This document shows, in pieces, positions 1 to 8,605 of a stretch of 32,615 nt of DNA. The stretch lies in assembly GCA_947174705.1 (NCBI GenBank), contig CAMWKB010000016.1, positions 1-32,615 on the forward strand. The letters are read 5' to 3'. Below the pieces are notes generated by a model that saw only the letters and a program-made list of their open reading frames with translations, did not search any database and was not told where the DNA came from. How positions within the stretch are numbered: the stretch's first letter is position 1; each line of letters begins with the position of its first letter. The translations under genes and the position numbers were made by a program. The DNA is from an uncultured Lachnospiraceae bacterium. GTDB taxonomy: Bacteria; Bacillota; Clostridia; Lachnospirales; Lachnospiraceae.

Positions 1-1152
1 GTACAGGGAAAAGATGCTTATATTGAATACTGTTTTAATACTGATAGAAAAGCTAAGCCCACATTGAAGGAAGACGGCAGCGTGGACTTTTTCCAGTTAA
101 ATGTAGTACAGCATTGTAATAAGGGCGATGTTTTGGCCAAACTTATTCCGGCAGTTCCGGGTAAATATGGCATGAATATTATGGGAAGCCGTATTAAGCC
201 GGCGGATGTAAAAAATGTAATATTACAATATGGCAACAATATAGAAATTTCAGAAGACAGGACAATATTGACTTCTATGGTCAATGGACATGTCGAATTA
301 ATAGAGGATAATGTTTTTGTTTCCGATGTGCTGATTGTTGAGAATGTTGATAACTCGACCGGAAACATAGACTATGAAGGCAGTGTGCAGATTAACGGAA
401 ACGTTTCTACCAATTTTCAGGTTAAGGCGAAGGGAAACATCGAGGTAAAGGGCGTTGTTGAAGGCGCTTTATTGGAAGCTGATGGTAATATTATTATCGC
501 CCGGGGTATGAACGGAATGGGAAGGGGCACACTTAAAGCAGGAGGCAATATAATTTCTAAGTTTCTGGAAAATGTTCAGGTGCAGGCTCAGGGTTATGTG
601 GCGTCTGATTCAATTTTGCACAGCCATGTAACGGCAGGAACGGAGATAAATGTTGACGGTAAAAGGGGCTTTATTATTGGCGGAAAGGCCAGTGCGGTAA
701 ATTCAATTAATGTAAAAACTTTAGGTTCCACAATGGGAGCGGATACCACGGTTGAGGTTGGTACGGACCCCAGTATTGCAGCGAAAGTTGAGGAACTACA
801 GAAAAAAATAGATGCGGAGAATGCTTCATTACAGCAGATTAATCAGATTCTGACCGCTACTAAGCAGAAGATGGCTAAAGGAGTTAAACTTTCACCGGAA
901 CAGGTTCAATATGTACAGACACTTGTAGAAGGAAGCCGTGTAAAAGCGGAGCAGCTTAATAAATATACTGAGGAGCATGAGAAACTGCAAGGTCAGATGA
1001 AGTGCAGGGAAGGAGCTTCTATTGTAGTCAGAGGTTCGGCATATCCCGGCACGGTAATCTGTATAGGGGATTCTTCCATGACTATCCAGAAAGAGTCGCA
1101 GTATTGCAGGTTCATAAGATCGCGTGGCGACGTAAAGCTTACCGGTATTTAA
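1..1152 (+). CDS. FapA-family (DUF342) flagellar assembly protein A, N-terminus outside window
   Basis: The reading frame is open from base 1, so the true start lies upstream; 383 residues are visible. The first two thirds are a run of short Gly/Val/Ile/Asn-rich beta strands (repeated G-N-I-x-V-K-G and G-x-V-x-x-G-A patterns around residues 125-240), the right-handed beta-helix expected of DUF342/FapA proteins. A charged coiled coil follows (about residues 260-330, rich in E, Q, K), then a short beta-rich tail. FapA-like genes in clostridia usually sit near the flagellar sigma factor and che genes; the molecular role is not well defined. Its stop codon lies 19 nt before the next gene, so the two are almost certainly cotranscribed. 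Family assignment is from recognised composition and context. Confidence 0.85.
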   Translation, partial: VQGKDAYIEYCFNTDRKAKPTLKEDGSVDFFQLNVVQHCNKGDVLAKLIPAVPGKYGMNIMGSRIKPADVKNVILQYGNNIEISEDRTILTSMVNGHVELIEDNVFVSDVLIVENVDNSTGNIDYEGSVQINGNVSTNFQVKAKGNIEVKGVVEGALLEADGNIIIARGMNGMGRGTLKAGGNIISKFLENVQVQAQGYVASDSILHSHVTAGTEINVDGKRGFIIGGKASAVNSINVKTLGSTMGADTTVEVGTDPSIAAKVEELQKKIDAENASLQQINQILTATKQKMAKGVKLSPEQVQYVQTLVEGSRVKAEQLNKYTEEHEKLQGQMKCREGASIVVRGSAYPGTVICIGDSSMTIQKESQYCRFIRSRGDVKLTGI

Positions 1153-1171
1153 GAAAGGCTGGTGCAGAGGT

Positions 1172-1498
1172 ATGGCAATAGGACAGATTGAGTTACAGGG
1201 ACAGATTACCAGAGCGCAGGATTTTACTAATATTAAGCATCATGAAGATACAAGAGGTACGGTAGAGCAGGCGGTTACGGTAGAGAAAGTTGCCAAACAG
1301 GCCGAAGAACAGGTTACAAAAGTAAATAAAAAACAACAGCCCGAAAATCATAATAAAAAGTATGATGCAAAAGAAAAGGGCAGTAATGAATATAGCGGAG
1401 ACGGCGGTAAAAAAAGAGAAAAGAAGAAAAAAGAACCAATAGAGCCGGATGGGAAGGTACTCCTAAAGGGTGTCGGGAATTTTGATGCATCCTTTTAA
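1172..1498 (+). CDS. Small basic hypothetical protein of the motility operon
   Basis: A 108-residue protein that I do not recognise by name. The N-terminal 45 residues look ordered (starts MAIGQIELQGQITRAQDF), the middle (about 46-90) is a Lys/Glu/Asn-rich disordered stretch, and the last 15 residues end in a hydrophobic G-N-F-D-A-S-F motif. No signal peptide or membrane segment. The start ATG is preceded by GAAAGG 13 nt upstream, the same arrangement as the next gene. Its place between a FapA-like gene and a SwrB-like gene suggests a motility-linked role, but nothing in the sequence fixes a function. Confidence 0.75.
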   Translation: MAIGQIELQGQITRAQDFTNIKHHEDTRGTVEQAVTVEKVAKQAEEQVTKVNKKQQPENHNKKYDAKEKGSNEYSGDGGKKREKKKKEPIEPDGKVLLKGVGNFDASF

Positions 1499-1543
1499 GC
1501 GGAGTTCAGATATCGCGGGTTGTAGAAAGGCACGGGCATTAGA

Positions 1544-2371
1544 ATGGGCGTTACTGAAATAATATTAATATTAGCAGGTGTTGTTGTTATGCTGCTTGGA
1601 TATGCTTTACCTGCCAAAAAGAAGGATATGGATGACGATCTTCAATTGATCAGTGAAGATGAGGTCAGAAAGCTGATTGACAAAGAATTAGAGGATGTTA
1701 AGGAGCATATTTCAGATATTGTAGATGAAGCGATTACTTATGCTATAGAAAAGACAGAGCGCTCAATGGAGAGACTTGCCAATGAGAAAATAATGGCTAT
1801 AAATGAATATTCAGATACCGTATTGGAAGAAATAAATAAGAATCATAAAGAGGTTCTTTTTTTATACGATATGCTGAATGATAAGCATGACAGCATAAAA
1901 GATATTGTTTCTGAAGCAAATAAGACTGTGGAAGAAGTGAAACAGACGCTTAAGGATGCAGAAATAACGGCAAAGGAAGCGGAAGAAACTGCAAAAGAAG
2001 TTGAAGAAACTGTAAAAAGCAGGGTAAATACGGTATTTGACGATGATTTTGTACCGATTATGCCGCCAAGGGTGGAAATAATTCACGACCCTGATGCCGA
2101 GTATGATTATGTTGCACAGGAAGAGCCAACCTTTGATATGGATGAATTAAGACAGTTTATTCCTGTAAAGGATGAAATTTTCGGAAACGGAATTTCGGGA
2201 GATGAGCCGGAATATATGTCTCAGGCAGAAGAAAATGAAAATACAAGAAACAGCAATGACAGAATACGAGAGCTTCATAAAGCCGGGAAATCCAATATGG
2301 CGATAGCTAAGGAACTTGGGCTTGGTATTGGAGAGGTTAAGTTAGTCATTGATTTGTTTGAAGGATTATAA
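1544..2371 (+). CDS. SwrB-like (DUF6115-type) membrane-anchored coiled-coil protein with C-terminal HTH-like motif
   Basis: A 275-residue protein with one N-terminal membrane segment (about residues 5-24), an acidic coiled-coil region (about 35-165) with repeated K-E-A-E-E-T-x-K-E-V units, an acidic linker, and a C-terminal helix-turn-helix-like motif (about 243-275: R-E-L-H-K-A-G-K-S-N-M-A-I-A-K-E-L-G then G-E-V-K-L-V-I-D-L). This architecture and position resemble B. subtilis SwrB (YlxL), a membrane protein encoded just after sigD and before rpsB that promotes flagellar export assembly. The protein here is longer than SwrB (about 170 residues). The SwrB link is inferred from layout and synteny; low primary-sequence similarity is expected. 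GAAAGG lies 13 nt before the ATG. Confidence 0.75.
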   Translation: MGVTEIILILAGVVVMLLGYALPAKKKDMDDDLQLISEDEVRKLIDKELEDVKEHISDIVDEAITYAIEKTERSMERLANEKIMAINEYSDTVLEEINKNHKEVLFLYDMLNDKHDSIKDIVSEANKTVEEVKQTLKDAEITAKEAEETAKEVEETVKSRVNTVFDDDFVPIMPPRVEIIHDPDAEYDYVAQEEPTFDMDELRQFIPVKDEIFGNGISGDEPEYMSQAEENENTRNSNDRIRELHKAGKSNMAIAKELGLGIGEVKLVIDLFEGL

Positions 2372-2384
2372 TAATGGGTGAATT

Positions 2385-3203
2385 ATGGAGTTAAAATATT
2401 ATTTACGCGGACTGGGGCTTGGAATTGCAATAACAGCAATTGTTATGGGCATTGTCTCGTCCAAGAATAAGACAATGACAAATGAGGAGATTATTGCAAG
2501 GGCTAAGCAGCTGGGGATGACGGAGAATACGGTGCTTACTGAAATCAATCATAAAGATGATGGGCAGGATGCTGATAAGACAGATGATTCAACGGATGCC
2601 AACAATGCAGATGATTCAGGAAAAGCTGATGCTGACAAGAAGGATGTTTCATCAAAAACAGATGTAGAGTCCGGACAGACTGATGCACCGGCGTCTGATT
2701 CTGCGGATTTACCGACGAATGCTGAAGACAGCAATACGTCGCAAAAATCTGGCAACACAGATAACGTCGCAAATGCATCTGCCTCAGGAGACAGTGAAGT
2801 TTCAGATGTTCTTGGCAGAAATTCTCAGGCAGGAGCCAGGAAGACTGACTCTGGCGTTGATGCAGAGGCAGGAGATGCCGAGCCTAAAACAGACGGCGTA
2901 GATACGAAGCCCAAAGCCGACACTACGGATACTAATACTAAAACCGACAAACCGGAGACGAAACCTTCAGGAACAGATACCGCAGCTTCGGATAAACCTA
3001 TGGTAATTACAGTAGGAAACGGTGACGGCTCATATACTGTAAGTAAGAAACTTGCAGATGTAGGAGCTATAGTGTCAGCAGGCGATTTTGATACTTATTT
3101 ATGTAATAACGGTTATGATAAAAAAATAAGAACTGGAACATACACGATACCGGCTAATGCCAGCGAAGAACAGATGGCCAGAATAATTACCGGTGCAGAA
3201 TAA
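2385..3203 (+). CDS. Membrane-anchored MltG/YceG-like protein lacking the lytic transglycosylase domain
   Basis: 272 residues. A membrane segment (about 8-26) is followed by a roughly 150-residue Asp/Thr/Lys/Ser linker (about 55-205) of near-repetitive T-D and D-T-K pairs. The C-terminal domain (about 207-272) matches the small N-terminal subdomain of MltG: S-K-K-L-A-D-V-G-A-I-V-S-A, F-D-T-Y-L, then R-T-G-T-Y-T-I-P-A and M-A-R-I-I. Real MltG is about 340 residues or more and continues into a catalytic domain; here the protein stops, so peptidoglycan cleavage is not expected. It may be a cell-wall-binding membrane protein. The 13-nt gap from the SwrB-like gene indicates one transcript. Database pipelines often call such proteins endolytic transglycosylase, which would mislead here. 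Confidence 0.75.
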   Translation: MELKYYLRGLGLGIAITAIVMGIVSSKNKTMTNEEIIARAKQLGMTENTVLTEINHKDDGQDADKTDDSTDANNADDSGKADADKKDVSSKTDVESGQTDAPASDSADLPTNAEDSNTSQKSGNTDNVANASASGDSEVSDVLGRNSQAGARKTDSGVDAEAGDAEPKTDGVDTKPKADTTDTNTKTDKPETKPSGTDTAASDKPMVITVGNGDGSYTVSKKLADVGAIVSAGDFDTYLCNNGYDKKIRTGTYTIPANASEEQMARIITGAE

Positions 3204-3249
3204 GTAAATATATTATAGAATTAGAAGATACAAAAGGTGGTATAGTTTC

Positions 3250-4818
3250 ATGAATAAAAAGGGAACAACGCTGGTTTATATTCTCACGTTATTTTATATG
3301 ATTCCCTTAAGCCTTATTTTTATTGTAAACGTGCTGACTTCCATGTTGCAGACCACATACATGGAATTATATATGGATATCGAAAAACCGTTTTATAAGT
3401 CAGATAATCCGGTTATTCTGCTTTTAGTGGTTATTATATTTATAGTTTTATATATTTTTTATTCTAAAAAGCATCCAATCACAAAAGAGACGGCTGTTGC
3501 TATTGAAAGAATATCACTTATTTTTTCAGTGGCGATAAGCCTCTTTATCATTTTTCTGTTCAGAGTGGGCGTTGCAAGCGACGGGGCAGCGGTAAGCATT
3601 GCAGCTTCTGAGTTTCTTAATGGGAAGTATTCATCCTTTTTCAATAACAATTATCTGTTTCGTTATTCCCATCAAAGTAGTCTTGTGGCGTTTTGGGAAA
3701 TTATCTACTATTTGTTCGGAGTGGAAAATTTTATTGTCCTGCAGATTATAAATGTTATTGCAATTTTTTCCGTAGTTTATTTTTTTCACCGAATTACGTT
3801 TGAACTGTTTAAAAATTACGATATACAGGTGATTCTTTCATTTTTGTGTATGGGGATGCTGCCTTTATATCTGTATGCGACGTATATCTATGGGGATATT
3901 CCCGGAATGGGCTTTATTGTTCCGGCTGTTTATTTTGTGATAAAGTATTTAAATACCGGGAAAAAGCGTCTTGTATTGCCGGCGCTTGTATGCGTGACTT
4001 GTGCAATCCTGCTTAAATCCAATAATTTTGTGATACTTGCGGCAATTATTATTATATTGTTATTACATCTAATAAAGGAAAAGGACTGGTTTGCTATTGT
4101 GTTTGCAGCTGCGTTATTGATTGGACCGGTTATTTCTTCATCCTGTATCAATGCTTATTATGTAAAAGAAGCGGGTATGGACAAGTTTCCTGACGGCGCA
4201 CCCAAGATTGCATGGGTAGCTATGGGATTACAGGAAAATGATTATATTGAGAACGGATGGTTCAACGGTTATAACTGCGCCGTTTATGAAGAGTGCGGTT
4301 TCGACACCGCAAGGACCAAAGAGGCCTGCATGGATTCTATAAAGGAATCTGTCAGCACCTTTGTTTCGCATCCTAAGTATGCGGTAAAATTCTTTTATAA
4401 AAAGTTTGTTTCCCAGTGGAATGATGCGGGATTTCAGGCACAGCTTAATATAGAATGGAACAGCCGCCACAGCGAAAATCAGTCACAGCCGGCACTCTAT
4501 TTTATTTACGGTAACGGACGGTTTGTTTTGGAATGGCTTATGAATGTTTATCACTTTACGGTATTGCTTGGCGCACTTGTTTTTACCGTATGTAATGTTA
4601 GAAAAACGTCGCTATCTTCTGCACTTGTTGCCCTATGTGTGTTTGGGGGCTATTTTTTCCATATTTTCTGGGAAGCAAAGGGGCGGTACGGACTGGGATA
4701 TTTTGTAATGTGTGTGCCTATGGCGGCTTATGGGTTCTGGAGGCTTTCGGCGGTGGTTAAAAGGCTGCCTGAAATTTTTCCGGGAACTTTTATAAAAACT
4801 TTTATGAAAAGCAGGTAA
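3250..4818 (+). CDS. Multi-pass membrane protein, probable GT-C (family 39-like) glycosyltransferase
   Basis: 522 residues with about ten hydrophobic membrane segments across residues 10-310 and 420-505. A first extracytoplasmic loop with S-D-G-A-A (about residue 115) is in the place where GT-C enzymes carry catalytic or metal-binding acidic residues. A soluble loop lies at about 305-415. GT-C enzymes move sugars from polyprenyl-phosphate carriers to acceptors outside the membrane; the donor and acceptor cannot be told from sequence. An AAGGTGG ribosome binding site precedes the ATG. Next to a motility operon it could glycosylate flagellin or a surface polymer, which is inference only. It could also be a polymer ligase or an uncharacterised membrane protein. 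Confidence 0.6.
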   Translation: MNKKGTTLVYILTLFYMIPLSLIFIVNVLTSMLQTTYMELYMDIEKPFYKSDNPVILLLVVIIFIVLYIFYSKKHPITKETAVAIERISLIFSVAISLFIIFLFRVGVASDGAAVSIAASEFLNGKYSSFFNNNYLFRYSHQSSLVAFWEIIYYLFGVENFIVLQIINVIAIFSVVYFFHRITFELFKNYDIQVILSFLCMGMLPLYLYATYIYGDIPGMGFIVPAVYFVIKYLNTGKKRLVLPALVCVTCAILLKSNNFVILAAIIIILLLHLIKEKDWFAIVFAAALLIGPVISSSCINAYYVKEAGMDKFPDGAPKIAWVAMGLQENDYIENGWFNGYNCAVYEECGFDTARTKEACMDSIKESVSTFVSHPKYAVKFFYKKFVSQWNDAGFQAQLNIEWNSRHSENQSQPALYFIYGNGRFVLEWLMNVYHFTVLLGALVFTVCNVRKTSLSSALVALCVFGGYFFHIFWEAKGRYGLGYFVMCVPMAAYGFWRLSAVVKRLPEIFPGTFIKTFMKSR

Positions 4819-4824
4819 AACCAC

Positions 4825-4853
4825 TTGCATAAGTTTTTTTTATATGTTATATT
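4825..4853 (+). promoter_or_regulatory. SigA promoter for rpsB-tsf (TTGCAT-N17-TATATT, extended -10)
   Basis: The -35 element TTGCAT (4825-4830) and -10 element TATATT (4848-4853) are separated by exactly 17 nt, and a TG dinucleotide one base before the -10 makes it an extended -10 promoter. It begins only a few bases after the glycosyltransferase stop codon and would start transcription near 4860, giving a leader of about 130 nt before rpsB. Confidence 0.8.
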
Positions 4854-4861
4854 ATTTAAGC

Positions 4862-4992
4862 GTGCGCGGCTAAACTGCGCAAAAAAACACATATGCTTAT
4901 TATCTGCCGGTGCCTCATGACGCGGAGGTTAGCAGATGAGCAGGTTTTCTGCAAGGGCATGTGGAAGAAAACAACTAAACGGAGGTAGAAAC
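4862..4992 (+). promoter_or_regulatory. Structured rpsB 5' leader with an SD/AUG decoy
   Basis: The leader holds two helices. TGCGC/GCGCA (4863-4867 with 4877-4881) closes a 9-nt loop. ATCTGC/GCAGAT (4902-4907 with 4932-4937) encloses CCTC/GAGG (4913-4916 with 4925-4928). The second element contains CGGAGGT-N6-ATGAGC (4923-4941), which copies the rpsB start region CGGAGGT-N6-ATGAGC (4980-4998) at identical spacing, 57 nt upstream and in frame. Autoregulation of S2 through its leader is established in other bacteria; applying it here is inference. Confidence 0.6.
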
Positions 4993-5790
4993 ATGAGCGT
5001 TATTTCAATGAAACAGTTATTAGAAGCAGGTGTTCATTTCGGACACCAGACAAGAAGATGGAATCCTAAGATGGCTCCTTACATCTTTACGGAGAGAAAC
5101 GGAATTCATATTATTGATCTTCAGAAATCCGTAGGTAAGGTTGACGAAGCTTACAGAGCAGTATTTGAAGTAGCTTCACAGGGCGGAACAATTCTTTTTG
5201 TAGGAACCAAGAAACAGGCTCAGGATGCTGTTAAGACAGAAGCAGAGCGTTGTGGTATGTATTATGTAAACGAAAGATGGTTAGGCGGTATGCTTACCAA
5301 CTTTAAAACAATCCGTTCCAGGATCGAAAGATTAAAAGCTATTGAAACAATGTCAGAGGACGGAACTTTTGAGGTACTTCCTAAGAAAGAAGTTATTAAG
5401 CTGAAAAAAGAATGGGATAAGTTAGAGAGAAACTTAGGCGGAATTAAGGAAATGACAAGAGTTCCCGATTGTATATTCGTTGTAGATCCCAAGAAGGAAA
5501 GAATCTGCGTACAGGAAGCACATACTCTTGGAATTACACTTATCGGTATCGGTGATACAAACTGCGATCCTGAAGAACTCGACTATATTATTCCCGGTAA
5601 TGATGATGCTATCAGAGCCGTAAAACTGATCGTATCCAAGATGGCAGACGCTGTTATCGAAGCAAATCAGGGCGAGGAAGTATATGTAGAAGAAAATGTG
5701 CAGAATGCAGAAGCAGCAGAGGATATAGAAGAAATAGCAGCTGCTGAGGAGACTGTGGAAGAAACAGCAGAAGCAGCAGATGCAGAATAA
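4993..5790 (+). CDS. rpsB: 30S ribosomal protein S2
   Basis: 265 residues. The conserved S2 N-terminus ([20 protein letters not shown]), the R-W-N-P-K-M block and the F-V-G-T-K-K-Q-A motif are intact, followed by an acidic Ala/Glu-rich tail (about residues 230-265). S2 sits on the head/body junction of the small subunit and is needed for S1 or mRNA-binding functions. ATG 4993 is chosen because GGAGGT ends 6 nt before it and S2 homologues begin here. An in-frame ATG at 4936 with an equally good ribosome binding site would add 19 residues (M-S-R-F-S-A-R...) that do not look like S2. Cotranscribed with tsf (30-nt gap). Confidence 0.98.
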   Translation: MSVISMKQLLEAGVHFGHQTRRWNPKMAPYIFTERNGIHIIDLQKSVGKVDEAYRAVFEVASQGGTILFVGTKKQAQDAVKTEAERCGMYYVNERWLGGMLTNFKTIRSRIERLKAIETMSEDGTFEVLPKKEVIKLKKEWDKLERNLGGIKEMTRVPDCIFVVDPKKERICVQEAHTLGITLIGIGDTNCDPEELDYIIPGNDDAIRAVKLIVSKMADAVIEANQGEEVYVEENVQNAEAAEDIEEIAAAEETVEETAEAADAE

Positions 5791-5820
5791 TTAAATTTAA
5801 CCGTATAGGAGGAGATATAA

Positions 5821-6756
5821 ATGGCTATCACAGCAGCAATGGTAAAAGAGTTAAGAGAAATGACCGGTGCAGGCATGATGGACTGCAAGAAGGCTCTTGG
5901 TGAGACCAATGGCGATATGGACGCAGCAGTTGAATATTTAAGAAAGAACGGACAGGCAAAAGCTGAGAAGAAAGCAGGAAGAATCGCGGCAGAAGGTCTT
6001 TGCCGTGTCGCTGTAAAAGACGATAAAACAGCAGCAGTTGTTGAAGTTAATTCAGAAACAGACTTTGTAGCTAAGAATGCAGAGTTTCAGGAATATGTTG
6101 AAGCTGTTGCAAAACAGGCTGTTAATTCAGATGCAGCAGACCTTGATGCTTTCCTTGCTGAAAACTGGACTTTGGATTCATCCAAGACAGTTAAGGATGC
6201 GTTGGTTGATAAAATTGCAGTAATCGGCGAGAATTTATCTATCAGAAGATTTAAGAAAATCGTCGCAAATGATGGCTGCGCAGTTACTTACGTACATGGC
6301 GGCGGAAGAATCGGCGTTATCGTTGAGGCTGCTACAGATGTAGTAAATGATGCAGTTAAGGAAGCGTTAACAAACATTGCAATGCAGGTTGCAGCGCTTG
6401 CTCCTAAGTATGTTTCCACAGATGATGTATCCGAGGAATATAAAGAGCATGAGAAAGGAATCATTGCAGAGCAGATTAAAAACGATCCAAAGATGGCAGG
6501 TAAGCCTGATAAGGTAATCGAGGGCGCAGTAAACGGTCGTCTTAATAAGGAATTAAAAGAAGTATGTCTCTTAGAGCAGGTATATGTAAAGGCAGAGGAC
6601 GGAAAACAGTCTGTTGCTAAATACATTGAACAGGTTGCAAAAGATAACAGCGCTAATCTTTCAATTAAGTCATTTGTTCGTTTTGAGACAGGCGAGGGTA
6701 TCGAGAAGAAAGAAGAGAACTTTGCCGAGGAAGTTGCAAAGCAGATGGGTATGTAA
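5821..6756 (+). CDS. tsf: Elongation factor Ts
   Basis: 311 residues, usual length for the long bacterial form. The N-terminal UBA-like module (V-K-E-L-R-E-M-T-G-A-G-M-M-D-C-K-K-A-L) and the T-D-F-V-A-K-N motif that contacts EF-Tu are both present, followed by the core and C-terminal modules. EF-Ts exchanges GDP for GTP on EF-Tu. AGGAGGA lies just before the ATG. The gene ends 57 nt before a strong terminator, so rpsB-tsf appears to be a closed two-gene unit in this organism. Confidence 0.98.
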   Translation: MAITAAMVKELREMTGAGMMDCKKALGETNGDMDAAVEYLRKNGQAKAEKKAGRIAAEGLCRVAVKDDKTAAVVEVNSETDFVAKNAEFQEYVEAVAKQAVNSDAADLDAFLAENWTLDSSKTVKDALVDKIAVIGENLSIRRFKKIVANDGCAVTYVHGGGRIGVIVEAATDVVNDAVKEALTNIAMQVAALAPKYVSTDDVSEEYKEHEKGIIAEQIKNDPKMAGKPDKVIEGAVNGRLNKELKEVCLLEQVYVKAEDGKQSVAKYIEQVAKDNSANLSIKSFVRFETGEGIEKKEENFAEEVAKQMGM

Positions 6757-6813
6757 ATATTGAACGAATTGCATTCTTTCAATGGAAAGTATGCATATGA
6801 AATAATGAAATTG

Positions 6814-6846
6814 AAGCAGAGATTCAAGCCGGGTCTCTGCTTTTTT
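6814..6846 (+). terminator. Intrinsic terminator after tsf
   Basis: GCAGAGA (6816-6822) pairs perfectly with TCTCTGC (6834-6840) across an 11-nt loop and is followed by six T (6841-6846). It ends only 26 nt before the next start codon. Confidence 0.9.
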
Positions 6847-6872
6847 CATAAAAATACTTTTGGAGGAAGTGT

Positions 6873-8540
6873 ATGAAGAAACATAAATTATCTTTTTTGG
6901 CAACCAGTATTCTAATGGGATTGATTCCGCTGCTTGTGGCGTCAGTTACAATATCCAGCATGGCGATTTATAAAACAAAAAGCAATTTGGAAGAAAGAGT
7001 GTATTTACAACTACAGGCATGTGCCATGTCGGTAAGGGAATATTTTGAATGGGATATTAATGAAGATATTCTTGAAGTGGATGAGGTCAGTCTGGAATTT
7101 ATTGACAGCCTTAAAGATCAGGATGTCGATCTTACGTTGTTTGTTGAAGATGTAAGGTTTATCACATCTATTTATAATGAGGATGGGGAACGTAATATAG
7201 GAACAAAATCATCAGAGGGAATTTGGGATTTAGTGAAACAGGGAAAGGATTACAGCGCTAAAGGAACTGTGATTGGGGGAAGAAAATACTATGTGTATTA
7301 TACCCCTGTTTCTAATGAAAGTGGTGAGATTGTCGGGATGGCGTTTGCGGGAATGCCGGAATCCTTTGTAAACGAAAATATAGCATCAAATACAATGAGC
7401 ATGGTGCTTGTTGCCGTATTTACTGCTGTTTTTTGTATTGTAATAATTGTACTTATAGGGCTGAACATAAGAAAGTCGATCATTGGGATAGTCGATTATA
7501 TGCATGAACTGTCAGAAGGCAGTTTGGGCATCAATGCAAGCTGCACATCAAATATCAGGGAAATTGCAGACCTGATAGATTCTGCCGAAAGTCTTCAGGA
7601 TAATTTGAAAAACATTATTTCCCAAGTGGATGATAAGACAGTGCGGCTGACTCAGAATGTAAAAACAATTCATGATGGCATTCAGATTTCCACTGATGCG
7701 ACTGAAGGCATTGTGAAAGCTGCAAATGAATTGGCGGAAGGTTCCCTGCAGATAGCGGAATCGGTCCAGAATACGGCAGCTTCCATGCAGAATGTGGGAG
7801 AAAGCATTTCTTCCATTGCTGAAAGTGCAGCAGAGGCAGAGGCACAGGCACGGGAAATTGAAGTCATCAATAATGAGGCAAAGGATAATTTGTCCCATTT
7901 GATAGGAGCAAATAAAAACACGGTTACAATATCGGAAAATGTTGTGATGGGCATAAATGAAGCAAATTCTGCAATTGAAAACATAAGGAAGGCAGCAGAT
8001 GCAATCACAAACATTGCAGGTCAGACGAGCATGCTGGCGTTGAATGCCTCCATTGAAGCCGCAAGGGCAGGGGAAGCAGGAAAAGGTTTTGCTGTTGTTG
8101 CATCCTCCATACAATCGTTGGCCGGGGAATCCGATAACTCGGCGAAGGAAATTCAAAATATTATTAACGAAATTATATTGAAATCACAAAATAATGTACA
8201 GCTTGCAAATAAGATTAAAGATGCTATTGATTCGGAAGGAGATGCACTGGTTTCGGTGAGCGAAAGCTTTGATAATGTCAGTGATAAGATTCAGATTACG
8301 GTTGATACGATTCTTAACATATCGTCTGAAAGCGATGTCCTGAATCAGGATAAGGGAAGGGTACTTGATGAAATAGACAGCCTGTCCTCAATATCAGAAG
8401 AAAATACTGCAAGCTGTCAGGAAACGACAGCATCTATAGAAGAACTTAGGAAAAATATTGAAATGATAAATGTTCAGGCAACAGACACAAACAGCATATC
8501 TGAAGAACTGAAAGAATCTGTTGCTTATTTTAAGTTATGA
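6873..8540 (+). CDS. Methyl-accepting chemotaxis protein with Cache-like sensor domain
   Basis: 555 residues. Membrane segment 1 (about 9-32), an extracellular sensor of about 140 residues ending in a Y-Y-V-Y-Y-T-P-V-S-N-E-S-G-E-I-V-G-M strand pair typical of single-Cache sensors, membrane segment 2 (about 175-198), a weak HAMP, and a long cytoplasmic coiled coil with the signalling hairpin (about 384-420). The tip E-A-A-R-A-G-E-A-G-K-G-F-A-V-V-A is conserved, but Q-T-S-M replaces the usual Q-T-N-L and A-S-S-I-Q-S replaces A-D/G-E-V/I-R-x. GGAGG lies 7 nt before the ATG. There is almost no room for a promoter between the tsf terminator and this gene, so it may depend on read-through or on a promoter within 6757-6813. 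Confidence 0.95.
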   Translation: MKKHKLSFLATSILMGLIPLLVASVTISSMAIYKTKSNLEERVYLQLQACAMSVREYFEWDINEDILEVDEVSLEFIDSLKDQDVDLTLFVEDVRFITSIYNEDGERNIGTKSSEGIWDLVKQGKDYSAKGTVIGGRKYYVYYTPVSNESGEIVGMAFAGMPESFVNENIASNTMSMVLVAVFTAVFCIVIIVLIGLNIRKSIIGIVDYMHELSEGSLGINASCTSNIREIADLIDSAESLQDNLKNIISQVDDKTVRLTQNVKTIHDGIQISTDATEGIVKAANELAEGSLQIAESVQNTAASMQNVGESISSIAESAAEAEAQAREIEVINNEAKDNLSHLIGANKNTVTISENVVMGINEANSAIENIRKAADAITNIAGQTSMLALNASIEAARAGEAGKGFAVVASSIQSLAGESDNSAKEIQNIINEIILKSQNNVQLANKIKDAIDSEGDALVSVSESFDNVSDKIQITVDTILNISSESDVLNQDKGRVLDEIDSLSSISEENTASCQETTASIEELRKNIEMINVQATDTNSISEELKESVAYFKL

Positions 8541-8605
8541 TTTTAATAAAAATGTGACACAGAACTTGTACATGCTGTATTATGGAACAAAAATGAAAGT
8601 GAAAC

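Noticed and set aside
4817..4840. Terminator after the glycosyltransferase gene (ACTT/AAGT stem with T run)
   Set aside because: Only a 4-bp core stem plus A-T pairs with mismatches, and it overlaps the rpsB -35 element.
4936..4992. Upstream in-frame ATG as the start of ribosomal protein S2
   Set aside because: The extra 19 residues do not resemble S2, and the ATG lies inside a hairpin; homologues start at 4993. Kept as a leader feature and finding instead.
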